Shown here: one piece after another, positions 41,647 to 50,624 of the stretch | How positions within the stretch are numbered: the stretch's first letter is position 1 | How the letters are laid out: the number at the start of each line of letters is the position of its first letter | NCBI RefSeq assembly: GCF_040881935.1 | Contig: NZ_JBBECH010000053.1 | Coordinates: 1 to 64,000, forward strand | From: Saccharospirillum sp040881935 | GTDB taxonomy: Bacteria; Pseudomonadota; Gammaproteobacteria; Pseudomonadales; Natronospirillaceae | Direction of reading: 5' to 3' | Length of the DNA: 64,000 bases | Program-made: the position numbers and the translations under genes | The notes under the pieces: generated by a model | What the model saw: only the letters and a program-made list of their open reading frames with translations | Database searches by the model: none | What the model was told of the DNA's origin: nothing

Positions 41647-41671
41647 TAAGCCCTTAAAGAGAGGATTCACC

Positions 41672-42685
41672 ATGCTCGTTGTTCGCCCGAGTAACTTCGT
41701 GGACCTGACCAGCATCGAACGATTGCTGAACGCCACTGATGCCCGCGTGACAACCCTGCCAAAAGACAGGGACAAGCTGTCAGAAAAGATCGGCCAGTCT
41801 GACGACGCCTTTAAAACAGGGGTTGATCAGGAGGGTCCGGCGTCGTTTTTGTTCGTACTGGAAGACACCGACAACCAAACGTTGATGGGCACATCGGGGA
41901 TCGATACCGAAGCCGGTGGCGGCTATCCGTTTTTTAATTACCGGATAGATGCCGTGGTACACGCCTCGCACCACCTGGATGTGAGCTCCAAGGTACCTGT
42001 GTTGTTTCTGTCGCACGAGTTGACCGGTAAAACATTGCTGCGCTCATTTTCGATCGACCCGGAACATAAAAATTCCGATGCCTTCGATTTGTTGTCACGC
42101 GCGCGGCTGTTGTTTATGGCCTGTTTGCCAGAGCGGTTTCATCGCGAAGTGATTATCGAAATTCAGGGCATTTTCGACGACAAGGGTGAGTGCCCGTTCT
42201 GGGATGCGGTTGGCCGACACTTCTTTGGTATCGACTTTAACACCGCCGATTATTACTGCAGTGTGAAAAGCAAAACCTTTATGTCGGAACTGATTCCACA
42301 GCACCCGATTTACGTACCACTGCTGCCGGAAGTTGCCCAGGGCAACATTGGCCAGAACCACGAAGCGGCCAACCGGGCCTGCCAGTTGTTCTACCGCGAA
42401 GGGTTCAGCAAAACCGTGTTTATCGACCCGTTCGACGGCGGCCCGGTGCTGACTGGCGAACTGAATAACCTCTTCACCCTGAAGCAGGTGCGTCACAAAA
42501 AAGCGCGGCCGAGCGATGTGGTCGGCGGGTTGAAATACCTGATCAGCAATCGTTCGCTGAGCGACTTCCGCTGCACCATCGGCACCCTGGTAGACGGCAT
42601 TGGCGAGACCATTCGCATTCCCGAAAACGTCGCCGAGGCCCTCAACGTCAAAGAAGGCGACCCCATCGCCTACGCGCCGCTATAA
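41672..42685 (+). CDS. aruF: arginine N-succinyltransferase, alpha subunit
   Basis: 337 residues from the ATG at 41672 with GAGG 8 bases upstream. AstA-type acyltransferase: MLVVRPSNFVDLTSIERLL, NYRIDAVVHAS, VPVLFLSHELTGKTLLRSF, WDAVGRHFFGIDF and IDPFDGGPVLTGEL. Transfers succinyl from succinyl-CoA to arginine, the first step of the pathway. As in Pseudomonas there are two paralogous subunits; the beta subunit gene follows after 15 bp. Confidence 0.92.
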   Translation: MLVVRPSNFVDLTSIERLLNATDARVTTLPKDRDKLSEKIGQSDDAFKTGVDQEGPASFLFVLEDTDNQTLMGTSGIDTEAGGGYPFFNYRIDAVVHASHHLDVSSKVPVLFLSHELTGKTLLRSFSIDPEHKNSDAFDLLSRARLLFMACLPERFHREVIIEIQGIFDDKGECPFWDAVGRHFFGIDFNTADYYCSVKSKTFMSELIPQHPIYVPLLPEVAQGNIGQNHEAANRACQLFYREGFSKTVFIDPFDGGPVLTGELNNLFTLKQVRHKKARPSDVVGGLKYLISNRSLSDFRCTIGTLVDGIGETIRIPENVAEALNVKEGDPIAYAPL

Positions 42686-42700
42686 GGAAGGAATACGACT

Positions 42701-43753
42701 ATGTACATTCGTCCAGTAGCGCCAACCGACATCGATGCGCTGTGCACCATGGCCAAAAACTCTGGAGTGGGTGTGACCACCCTGCCGGATAACCGCCAGA
42801 AAATGCAAGCCAAGCTCGATAAAGCCGTGGCTTCGTTTAAGAAAGAGCTGCCCGAAAAAGACCGGCTCTACTTGTTCGCGATGATCGACCCGGCCAGCGA
42901 TGAAATTGCCGGTATCTGCGCACTCGAAGCCAGCATTGGGCACGACGACATCTGGTACAACTACCACGTTGGCAAAACCGTGCATGCCTCCAAAGACATT
43001 GGCGTGCACAAGATTACCAAAACGTTATACCTGAGCAACGACCTGACCGGCAGCTCGGAAATCTGCACTTTGTTTCTGATGCCGGACTTCCGCAAAAACC
43101 AGAACGGCCAATTACTGAGCAAAAGCCGTTACATGTTTCTGGCCGAATTTCAGGAATTATTCGACCGTGACATCATCGCCGAGATGCGTGGCTTCAGTGA
43201 TGAGCAGGGTCACTCACCGGTTTGGGAAAGTCTGGGCCGCCACTTCTTCCAGATGGAATTTTCCGATGCGGATTACCTGACGGGTCTTGGCAACAAAGCC
43301 TTTATTGCCGAACTGATGCCCAAGTTCCCAATCTACGTGCCCATGCTGTCGAAAAACGCCCAGGAAGCGATTGGTAAAGTACACCCGGATACTGAGCCGG
43401 CGTTGTCGATGCTCAAAGCCGAAGGCTTCGACTTTAACGGCTATGTCGATATTTTCGACGGCGGCCCTACCGTGACCGCCCGCATTGCCAATATTCGTGC
43501 GGTTAAAGAAAGCAACGTGTACATCGTTGCCGTGCAGGACGAAACGCCCACACCGGATCTGACCCGAAAGGATGGCCTGTCGCTGGTATCGAACCGCCGG
43601 TTCGAAGACTACCGGGTTAGCCTGATTAATACCGCGGCCATCGATGGCACCACCCTTCACCTAAGCACGGCCCAGGCCAGCGACCTGCAAGTTACTGCAG
43701 GCGATTCTGTTCGCGCCGTCGCGCTGAGACCCCGGAGACCCTCCGATGACTGA
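42701..43753 (+). CDS. aruG: arginine N-succinyltransferase, beta subunit
   Basis: 350 residues, paralogue of the preceding gene with the same landmarks: MYIRPVAPTDIDALCTMAKN, LYLSNDLTGSSEICTLF, WESLGRHFFQMEF and VDIFDGGPTVTARI. AAGGAAGG lies 7-14 bases before the start. It overlaps aruD by 8 bp. Together the two subunits form the hetero-oligomeric enzyme known from Pseudomonas. Confidence 0.92.
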   Translation: MYIRPVAPTDIDALCTMAKNSGVGVTTLPDNRQKMQAKLDKAVASFKKELPEKDRLYLFAMIDPASDEIAGICALEASIGHDDIWYNYHVGKTVHASKDIGVHKITKTLYLSNDLTGSSEICTLFLMPDFRKNQNGQLLSKSRYMFLAEFQELFDRDIIAEMRGFSDEQGHSPVWESLGRHFFQMEFSDADYLTGLGNKAFIAELMPKFPIYVPMLSKNAQEAIGKVHPDTEPALSMLKAEGFDFNGYVDIFDGGPTVTARIANIRAVKESNVYIVAVQDETPTPDLTRKDGLSLVSNRRFEDYRVSLINTAAIDGTTLHLSTAQASDLQVTAGDSVRAVALRPRRPSDD

Positions 43754-45215
43754 ACCAAGACTCTTTATTGATGGCCAGTGGCACACTGGCCGCGGCGACC
43801 ACCTCGAATCCATTAACCCGATCGACCAGTCGGTTGTCTGGGCAGGCAATACTGCCAACGCCGACGATGTTGACCAGGCCATTAACGCAGCCCGTACTGC
43901 TTTTGCAGATTGGAAACACCGCAGCCTGGATGAGCGTATCGCCATCTGCCGCAAGTTTGCCGAAGGCCTGAAAGAAAACCAGGAAAAACTGGCGCGGGTG
44001 ATCGGCAGCGAAACCGGAAAACCCCTGTGGGAAGCGCGCACCGAAGTAGGCGCCATGGTTGGCAAGATCGAAATATCAATCAGAGCCTATAACGAGCGCA
44101 CCGGCGTCACCCGTAGCGAACTACCGGACGGCGAAGCCGTATTGCGCCATCGCCCACACGGCGTTGTTGCGGTATTTGGCCCTTACAATTTCCCCGGCCA
44201 TCTGCCCAACGGACACATCGTTCCGGCCATTCTCGCCGGCAACACCGTGGTGTTCAAACCCAGCGAAATGACGCCGAAAATGGGCGAGGAAACCGTACGC
44301 ATCTGGGACGAAGCCGGTTTGCCCAAAGGTGTCATGAACCTGGTTCAGGGCGCCAAAACCACTGGCATTGCCCTGGCAGGTCACCCGGGTATCGATGGCC
44401 TGTTTTTCACCGGTTCCTCAACCGTCGGCGAGATTCTGCACAAGCAGTACGGCGGCCAACCAGGCAAAATTCTGGCGCTGGAAATGGGCGGCAACAACCC
44501 GCTGATCGTCGATACCGACATCGACACCGAAGCGGCCCTGCACCATGTTATTACCAGTGCCTTTATTTCCGCCGGGCAGCGCTGCACCTGTGCACGGCGT
44601 GTATTCATCGCCAAAGGCGAACAGGGCGATGCCTTTCTCACCCGCCTGATTGAAGCGACTCGTAATCTCAAGGTCGGCCACTGGGATGCCGACGACCAGC
44701 CTTACATGGGCTCCGTCGTGTCACTTCCCGCCGCCGATGCCTTGCTGGAAGCCCAGAAAATGCTAATCAGCAAAGGCGGCCGCAGCCTGCTGGAAATGAC
44801 TCGTTTCGAGGAAGGCACCGCCCTGCTGACGCCGGGCATCGTCGACCTGACCGACGCCAAAGACATACCGGATGAAGAATACTTCGGCCCGCTGTTGAGC
44901 ATCTACCGCTACGACAGCTTCGACGACGCCATTGCCGGGGCCAACAATACTCGCTACGGCCTGTCAGCTGGCCTGCTGTCGAACAACCGCGCCCGTTTTG
45001 ACCAGTTCATCGACGAAATTCGTGCGGGCATCGTTAACTGGAACAAACCCATCACCGGTGCCAGCAGCGGTGCGCCTTTCGGCGGTGTGGGTGCCAGCGG
45101 CAACCACCGCGCCTCTGCCTATTACGCGGCGGACTATTGCGCCTATCCGGTGGCGTCGATGGAAAGCCCGACGCTGACCAAACCCGAAACTACCGCGCCG
45201 GGAATGAACCTATGA
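43746..45215 (+). CDS. astD: succinylglutamate-semialdehyde dehydrogenase
   Basis: 489 residues, aldehyde dehydrogenase superfamily (AruD of Pseudomonas). Oxidises N-succinylglutamate semialdehyde to succinylglutamate with NAD(P). The catalytic Cys lies in FISAGQRCTCARR, the general-base Glu in ALEMGGNNPLIV, and the cofactor region FGPYNFPGHLPNGHI is intact. Overlaps aruG upstream by 8 bp and astB downstream by 4 bp (ATGA), so translation is coupled across the three. Confidence 0.94.
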   Translation: MTEPRLFIDGQWHTGRGDHLESINPIDQSVVWAGNTANADDVDQAINAARTAFADWKHRSLDERIAICRKFAEGLKENQEKLARVIGSETGKPLWEARTEVGAMVGKIEISIRAYNERTGVTRSELPDGEAVLRHRPHGVVAVFGPYNFPGHLPNGHIVPAILAGNTVVFKPSEMTPKMGEETVRIWDEAGLPKGVMNLVQGAKTTGIALAGHPGIDGLFFTGSSTVGEILHKQYGGQPGKILALEMGGNNPLIVDTDIDTEAALHHVITSAFISAGQRCTCARRVFIAKGEQGDAFLTRLIEATRNLKVGHWDADDQPYMGSVVSLPAADALLEAQKMLISKGGRSLLEMTRFEEGTALLTPGIVDLTDAKDIPDEEYFGPLLSIYRYDSFDDAIAGANNTRYGLSAGLLSNNRARFDQFIDEIRAGIVNWNKPITGASSGAPFGGVGASGNHRASAYYAADYCAYPVASMESPTLTKPETTAPGMNL

Positions 45216-46552
45216 CCGCCTTTGAAATGAACCTCGACGGCCTGGTCGGGCCGACGCACAACTACGCCGGTTTGTCGTACGGCAACATCGCCTCGCTGAG
45301 TAACGAAAGCGAGGCATCGAACCCGCAAGAAGCCGCCAAGCAAGGTCTGCGCAAGATGAAAGCGCTGGCCGATCTGGGTTTGCGCCAGGGCATTTTGCTG
45401 CCACACGAGCGCCCCGCCATCTGGGCCTTGCGTGAACTCGGCTTTAGCGGCACCGACGCCCAGGTACTGGAAAAGGTAGCCAAGCAAAACCCGGCGATTT
45501 TGAGCGCGGTCAGTTCCGCCTCCTGCATGTGGACAGCGAACGCCGGTACGGTCTCCCCGAGTGCCGACACGGCCGACGGAAAGGTGCATTTCACCGCCGC
45601 CAACCTGAACGCCAAGTTCCACCGCTCGATCGAACACCCGACCACGACGCGGATGCTGCAATCCATCTTCCGGGATGAACGCTACTTCGCGCATCACGAT
45701 GCCTTGCCCGCCGTCAGCTTCTTCGGCGACGAAGGCGCCGCCAACCACACCCGGTTCTGCGGCCAGTACGACAGCGCCGGTGTTGAGTTGTTTGTGTACG
45801 GCCAGGAGGCGTTTAACCAAAACGCGCCGCGCCCGCACCGTTTTCCGGCGCGCCAAACGCTTGAAGCCAGCCAGGCCGTGGCCCGCCTGCACGGTTTGGG
45901 CGAAGACCAAGCGGTGTTCGCCCTGCAAAAGCCCGAGACCATTGATGCCGGTGTGTTTCACAACGACGTCATCGCCGTCGGTAACCGCAATGTCCTGTTC
46001 TATCACGAGGAAGCCTTCGCTGACACCGAGGCGGTACTGAACGAACTTCAGCGCAAACTGGGCGATGTCAAACTGATCGCCGTCAAAGTTCCGACGGTCG
46101 ACGTGTCCATTCAGGATGCCGTGCGTTCCTACCTGTTCAACAGCCAGCTGCTGAGCCTGGCTGACGATAGCATGATGCTGGTGGTACCCGGCGAATGCCG
46201 TGAAACCGGCCCGGTGGCTGACTTCCTGGACCGGCTGATGGCCGACACCGACAACCCAATCAACCGGGTGGAAGTGTTCGACCTAAAACAGTCGATGCAG
46301 AACGGTGGTGGCCCGGCTTGCCTGCGCCTGCGCGTGGCGCTGACGCAGATCGAGTACAAAGCCATGCATCAGGGTATTATCCTTACTGACACCCTGTTCA
46401 ACTCGCTCAACGACTGGGTCGACGCGCACTATCGCGACCGCCTGAGCCAGGCCGACCTGGCCGACCCGCAACTGCTGATCGAGAGCCGTACCGCACTCGA
46501 CGAACTGACCCGCCTGACCGGCGTTGGGTCCATTTACCCCTTCCAGCGCTAA
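45212..46552 (+). CDS. astB: N-succinylarginine dihydrolase
   Basis: 446 residues from the ATG at 45212, overlapping the astD stop; an upstream extension in the same frame lies inside astD. It hydrolyses succinylarginine to succinylornithine, two ammonia and CO2 (AruB of Pseudomonas). N-terminal LDGLVGPTHNYAGLSYGN and the catalytic Cys near the C-terminus in NGGGPACLRLRV are conserved. It is the last gene of the cluster here. A stem-loop follows, so the expected aruE/astE is not attached. Confidence 0.94.
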   Translation: MTAFEMNLDGLVGPTHNYAGLSYGNIASLSNESEASNPQEAAKQGLRKMKALADLGLRQGILLPHERPAIWALRELGFSGTDAQVLEKVAKQNPAILSAVSSASCMWTANAGTVSPSADTADGKVHFTAANLNAKFHRSIEHPTTTRMLQSIFRDERYFAHHDALPAVSFFGDEGAANHTRFCGQYDSAGVELFVYGQEAFNQNAPRPHRFPARQTLEASQAVARLHGLGEDQAVFALQKPETIDAGVFHNDVIAVGNRNVLFYHEEAFADTEAVLNELQRKLGDVKLIAVKVPTVDVSIQDAVRSYLFNSQLLSLADDSMMLVVPGECRETGPVADFLDRLMADTDNPINRVEVFDLKQSMQNGGGPACLRLRVALTQIEYKAMHQGIILTDTLFNSLNDWVDAHYRDRLSQADLADPQLLIESRTALDELTRLTGVGSIYPFQR

Positions 46553-46560
46553 GCGCCTGA

Positions 46561-46587
46561 TGCGGGTTCTACGGAGCCCGCATTTCT
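46561..46587 (+). terminator. probable terminator of the aru operon
   Basis: TGCGGGTTC-TACG-GAGCCCGCA, a 9-bp stem with one wobble pair and a 4-base loop, followed by TTTCT. It begins 9 bp after the astB stop. Confidence 0.65.
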
Positions 46588-46737
46588 CCCGGAAATAAAC
46601 CGGATTCTCGTCAAATTGCCTTTGCATTGGCTGAAAAAAGAACTATCTTTACAGAAATAACTAAGGATGGTTGCGCCTGCCTGACTGACTGTCGATCTAA
46701 AAAACAGCATTTGGGAGCGTAATACTACGAGGCTTCA

Positions 46738-47241
46738 ATGGCATCTCTGAATTGGCTAGATGAAAAGACAAGGAATGGTGAAACCCCCCCGGAAGCTGGC
46801 TGGCAAGTGCTTGTAGTAGACGACGAACCCGAAGTTCATGCAGTCACGCGCCTCGCATTGCGCCGCTTCACCTTCGAAGACCGCCCACTCATCGTCCACA
46901 CGGCATCCAGCGCGCATGAAGCCCTCGCCATCGTCCACGAATTGGGTGAAGACCTCGCCATGGCCATCATAGACGTAGTGATGGAAACCGACCGCGCCGG
47001 TCTCGACCTGGTAAAAGCCATACGCGAAGAAGTCGGCAACCATCTCACCCGCCTCGTGCTGCGCACTGGCCAGCCAGGCAGCGCCCCGGAAACCGATGTG
47101 GTCCGCGATTACGACATCAACGACTACAAAGAAAAAACCGAACTCACCGCCCAGAAATTCCAGACCATGATGTACGGCGGCCTGCGCAACTACCGGGATT
47201 TGCAGTTAATGAGGGAAAGCGCTTCACACAAAACGCATTAG
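46738..47241 (+). CDS. stand-alone response-regulator receiver domain (DUF3369-type N-terminus)
   Basis: 167 residues: a receiver domain (about 22-150) with the phospho-acceptor Asp in AIIDVVMETDRAGLDLV and a Lys in NDYKEKTELT. These sequences are the N-terminal hallmark of large regulators in which a DUF3369 sensor and an HD-GYP or GGDEF output follow. Here the protein stops about 15 residues after the receiver, at LQLMRESASHKTH. Either it is a natural single-domain adaptor or a truncated gene. ACGAGG supports the start. No histidine kinase is adjacent. Confidence 0.75.
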   Translation: MASLNWLDEKTRNGETPPEAGWQVLVVDDEPEVHAVTRLALRRFTFEDRPLIVHTASSAHEALAIVHELGEDLAMAIIDVVMETDRAGLDLVKAIREEVGNHLTRLVLRTGQPGSAPETDVVRDYDINDYKEKTELTAQKFQTMMYGGLRNYRDLQLMRESASHKTH

Positions 47242-47346
47242 GTTTCCCGTCGGTTGCACTGAACGTTTCCTGTGCCTTGTCCGGATAACAGGCCTACACC
47301 ACAGCGGGTACGGACCCTTAACACAAAAGCACACCCAACCCACTCA

Positions 47347-48480
47347 CTAATAGTCATCCGCGCCCTGAATTGACAACTTGTTGGCCTGATCCGACAGGTG
47401 TTCCGAATCAGATTCCTGATCCAGTTTGATCATCAGTCGCAGGTCATTGGCTGAATCTGCGTAGCCAAGGGCGTCTTCATAGGTGATTTCACCGCGTGAA
47501 TAGGCTTTAAACAACGCCTGGTCAAAGGTTTGCATGCCCTGCTCGGTCGATTTTGACATAAGATCTTTAAGCAAATGTACCTCGCCCTTGCGAATGTGAT
47601 CGGACACCAGCGGCGTGTTGATCAGTACCTCGATGATCGCCTTGCGACCATGGCCATCGGGCGTTGGAATCAGTTGCTGGGCAACAATGCCTTTCAGGTT
47701 CATCGACATGTCCATCCATAACTGTCGTTGGCGCTCGGTCGGGAAGAAGTGCATGATCCGGTCCAGCGCCTGGTTGGCGTTGTTGGCGTGCAACGTTGCC
47801 AGGCAGAGGTGCCCGGTTTCGGCAAAGGCCAGGGCGTAATCCATGGTTTCCCTGGTACGCACCTCACCGATCATGATCACATCCGGCGCCTGGCGCAGGG
47901 TATTTTTCAGGGCCACTTCAAAACTGTCGGTATCGATACCCACTTCGCGCTGGGTCACGATACAACCCTCATGATGGTGAATAAATTCGATAGGGTCTTC
48001 GATGGAAATGATATGCCCGCGTGAGTTGCGGTTACGATGGCCAATCATCGCAGCCAGGCTGGTTGACTTGCCGGTACCGGTAGCACCGACAAAGATCACC
48101 AGACCCCGCTTGGTCATCGCCAATTTCTTGATGACATCCGGCAGACCCAGATCGTCGACCCGTGGAATCTGCGTTTCAATGCGCCGCAGCACCATGCCCG
48201 CCAGATTACGCTGGTGAAAGGCACTGACCCGGAAACGGCCAATACCCCGTGCTGAAATGGCAAAGTTGCACTCCTGGGTATCGGCAAATTCGATGCGCTG
48301 CTTATCGGTCATGACCGACACCACCAGTTCACGCGTTTTCTCCGGGCTGAGAGGATTCTTGGTTACATGCACCACCTGGCCATTCACCTTCATGCTGGGT
48401 GGTACACCGGCGGTAATGAACAGGTCAGAAGCCCCTTTTTCAACCATCAGACGCAATAAACGATCAAATTCCATACTCAA
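47347..48480 (-). CDS. pilU: type IV pilus twitching motility ATPase PilU
   Basis: 377 residues, secretion ATPase superfamily. PAS-like N-domain to about 110, Walker A VGATGTGKSTSLAAMIGHRN, Asp box IISIEDPIEFIHHHEGCI, and His box GHLCLATLHANNANQALDRI. Works with PilT at the pilus base to drive retraction. Starts 26 bp after pilT on the same strand, as in Pseudomonas. The acidic C-terminal tail past the PilT end is typical of PilU. Confidence 0.94.
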   Translation of the reverse strand: MSMEFDRLLRLMVEKGASDLFITAGVPPSMKVNGQVVHVTKNPLSPEKTRELVVSVMTDKQRIEFADTQECNFAISARGIGRFRVSAFHQRNLAGMVLRRIETQIPRVDDLGLPDVIKKLAMTKRGLVIFVGATGTGKSTSLAAMIGHRNRNSRGHIISIEDPIEFIHHHEGCIVTQREVGIDTDSFEVALKNTLRQAPDVIMIGEVRTRETMDYALAFAETGHLCLATLHANNANQALDRIMHFFPTERQRQLWMDMSMNLKGIVAQQLIPTPDGHGRKAIIEVLINTPLVSDHIRKGEVHLLKDLMSKSTEQGMQTFDQALFKAYSRGEITYEDALGYADSANDLRLMIKLDQESDSEHLSDQANKLSIQGADDY

Positions 48481-48506
48481 TCCTGTTGTGGTTCGGCGAC
48501 ATCAAA

Positions 48507-49541
48507 TTAAAAGTTCTCCGGCTGTTTGGCTTTTCCACGCGCCATCTCACGGCTTATCATTCCTTTCTCCACCAAATTCTTCAGGCATTGATCCAGCGTT
48601 TGCATGCCAAGTTGCGCCCCGGTCTGAATGGCAGAATACATCTGCGCCACCTTGTCTTCACGAATCAGGTTCCGGATCGCGGGTGTACCGATCATAATCT
48701 CATGAGCCGCCACCCGGCCACCGCCATTCCTTTTAAGCAGCGTCTGGGATACCACCGCCTGCAAGGATTCAGACAGCATCGACCGCACCATGGATTTCTC
48801 ATCAGCCGGAAAAACGTCGACAACCCGGTCAATGGTCTTGGCGGCCGAGGTGGTGTGCAGCGTGCCGAACACCAGATGGCCGGTTTCGGCGGCAGTCAGT
48901 GCCAGGCGAATGGTTTCCAGGTCACGCAGCTCGCCGACCAGAATAATATCCGGGTCTTCTCGCAGCGCCGAACGCAAGGCATCCGAAAAGCCAAGGGTAT
49001 CACGGTGCACTTCGCGCTGGTTGACCAGGCATTTCTTGGATTCATGCACGAATTCGATCGGGTCTTCGATAGTCAGAATGTGTTCGTACTTGGTTTCGTT
49101 GATGTAATTGATCATCGCCGCCAGCGTCGTCGACTTGCCCGACCCGGTCGGCCCGGTCACCAGGCAAATGCCCCGGGGGACCATGGAAATATCCTTGAAC
49201 ACCTGGCCCATGCCCAGGTCGTCCATGGTCAGCACCTTGGAGGGAATGGTCCGGAATACCCCACCGGCACCCCGGTTCTGGTTAAAGGCATTAACCCGGA
49301 AGCGAGCCACACCGGGTATTTCGAAAGAGAAGTCGGTTTCCAGAAACTCCTCATAGTCCTTGCGCTGCTTGTCGTTCATAATATCGTAAATCAGCGAATG
49401 GACTTCTTTGTGCGACATGGAGGGCAGGTTAATACGACGAATATCACCATCGACCCGGATCATCGGTGGCAATCCCGCTGACAGGTGCAAATCGGATGCG
49501 TTCTGCTTGGCGCTGAACGCCAGCAATTCTGTAATGTCCAT
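48507..49541 (-). CDS. pilT: type IV pilus retraction ATPase PilT
   Basis: 344 residues from the ATG at 49541 (MDITELLAFSAKQNASDLH), the length of Pseudomonas PilT; AGGAG lies just upstream. Walker A is TGPTGSGKSTTLAAMINYI, Asp box ILTIEDPIEFVHESKKCLVN, His box GHLVFGTLHTTSAAKTIDRV, and the C-terminal AIRNLIREDKVAQ motif needed for retraction is present. ATP hydrolysis disassembles pilin from the fibre. Divergent from yggS, the classical arrangement. Confidence 0.96.
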   Translation of the reverse strand: MDITELLAFSAKQNASDLHLSAGLPPMIRVDGDIRRINLPSMSHKEVHSLIYDIMNDKQRKDYEEFLETDFSFEIPGVARFRVNAFNQNRGAGGVFRTIPSKVLTMDDLGMGQVFKDISMVPRGICLVTGPTGSGKSTTLAAMINYINETKYEHILTIEDPIEFVHESKKCLVNQREVHRDTLGFSDALRSALREDPDIILVGELRDLETIRLALTAAETGHLVFGTLHTTSAAKTIDRVVDVFPADEKSMVRSMLSESLQAVVSQTLLKRNGGGRVAAHEIMIGTPAIRNLIREDKVAQMYSAIQTGAQLGMQTLDQCLKNLVEKGMISREMARGKAKQPENF

Positions 49542-49863
49542 GAGACTCCTCACTGCCAGTCTGTCATAGTGGCCGGATTGGCGCTCCGGGCGCACACTTA
49601 TTCAAGGCCGAGCGGTTATCGGGGCAGACAATGCTGCCACATTAACCCGCCCGGGCGCGCTTGCCAGGCCATAAGATACATTATTCAGACGGTGCCAAAA
49701 TAGGTATGCTGTCGGCTTTTGAGACTCAGCCTTCAAAATGACGCTGTCGAGCTCGACATCCGTCCGCCGGGCTGGTCTGTAATCAGTGTAACCGAACGTC
49801 GGTTTTTTGCGAGCCCGGACGCAGGCAGGTGCCCGCCAAAGCCCGATTCAGCCCGAGGACACC
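49542..49863. other. 322-bp divergent region pilT / yggS
   Basis: Holds the promoters for both directions. A small stem-loop ACCGA-ACG-TCGGT followed by six T residues lies at 49791-49808, 56 bp before the yggS start on the plus strand. I could not assign promoter boxes confidently and see no gene. Confidence 0.45.
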
Positions 49864-50577
49864 ATGACCGCCACCAACGCCACCTCCTTCAGTGACCGTC
49901 TTGCCGATGTGAACGCCCGCATTGCGGCCGCCTGCAACCGGAGCGGCCGCTCCCCGAAAGAGATAACCCTGGTCGCGGTCAGCAAAACCTGGCCACTGGC
50001 CGACCTGGAAACGGCGGTAGCCGCCGGGGCGCGGGATCTGGGTGAAAATTATGTGCAGGAGGCGGTCGACAAAATTACCCAATGGCAGGGACCAGCACCG
50101 ATCTGGCACTTTATCGGCCCGCTACAAAGCAATAAGACCCGTCAGGTCGCCGAGCTGTTTGACTGGGTGCACAGCGTCGACCGCCTGAAGATCGCGCGGC
50201 GCCTGAGCGAGCAGCGCCCGGCCGAAAAGGGGCCGCTGTCAGTCTGCATTCAGGTCAATATCAGCAACGACCCGGCCAAGGCAGGCGTGGCGCCGGCCGA
50301 TGTCGAGCATCTCCTGGCCGATATGAGCGGGCTCGACAATCTGACCGTGACCGGCTTAATGGCCATTCCGGCGCTGGATCTCGACGACATCACCTTGCGC
50401 CAGCAATACAGCGAATTGAAAACACTGCGCGACACCCTTATTACTACCTATCCGGACTGCAAATCGCTGTCGATGGGCATGAGCGGTGATTTCGAATTGG
50501 CCATCGAAAACGGGGCGACGCATGTGCGGGTGGGCAGTGCATTGTTTGGGCAACGTCACTACTCTGCGCAAAGCTGA
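49864..50577 (+). CDS. yggS: YggS-family pyridoxal-phosphate homeostasis protein
   Basis: 237 residues from the ATG at 49864 with GAGGACACC upstream. PLP-binding TIM-barrel protein (PLPHP) that buffers free PLP and affects amino-acid and keto-acid pools. The PLP Lys lies in TLVAVSKTWPLADLE; LGENYVQEAVDKI and SMGMSGDFELAIENGATHVR are conserved. Followed by proC after 47 bp, the usual neighbour. Confidence 0.95.
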   Translation: MTATNATSFSDRLADVNARIAAACNRSGRSPKEITLVAVSKTWPLADLETAVAAGARDLGENYVQEAVDKITQWQGPAPIWHFIGPLQSNKTRQVAELFDWVHSVDRLKIARRLSEQRPAEKGPLSVCIQVNISNDPAKAGVAPADVEHLLADMSGLDNLTVTGLMAIPALDLDDITLRQQYSELKTLRDTLITTYPDCKSLSMGMSGDFELAIENGATHVRVGSALFGQRHYSAQS

Positions 50578-50624
50578 CGTTGATCGGCTTCTATATGTAA
50601 ACTGGATACGACAAGGAGACACCC

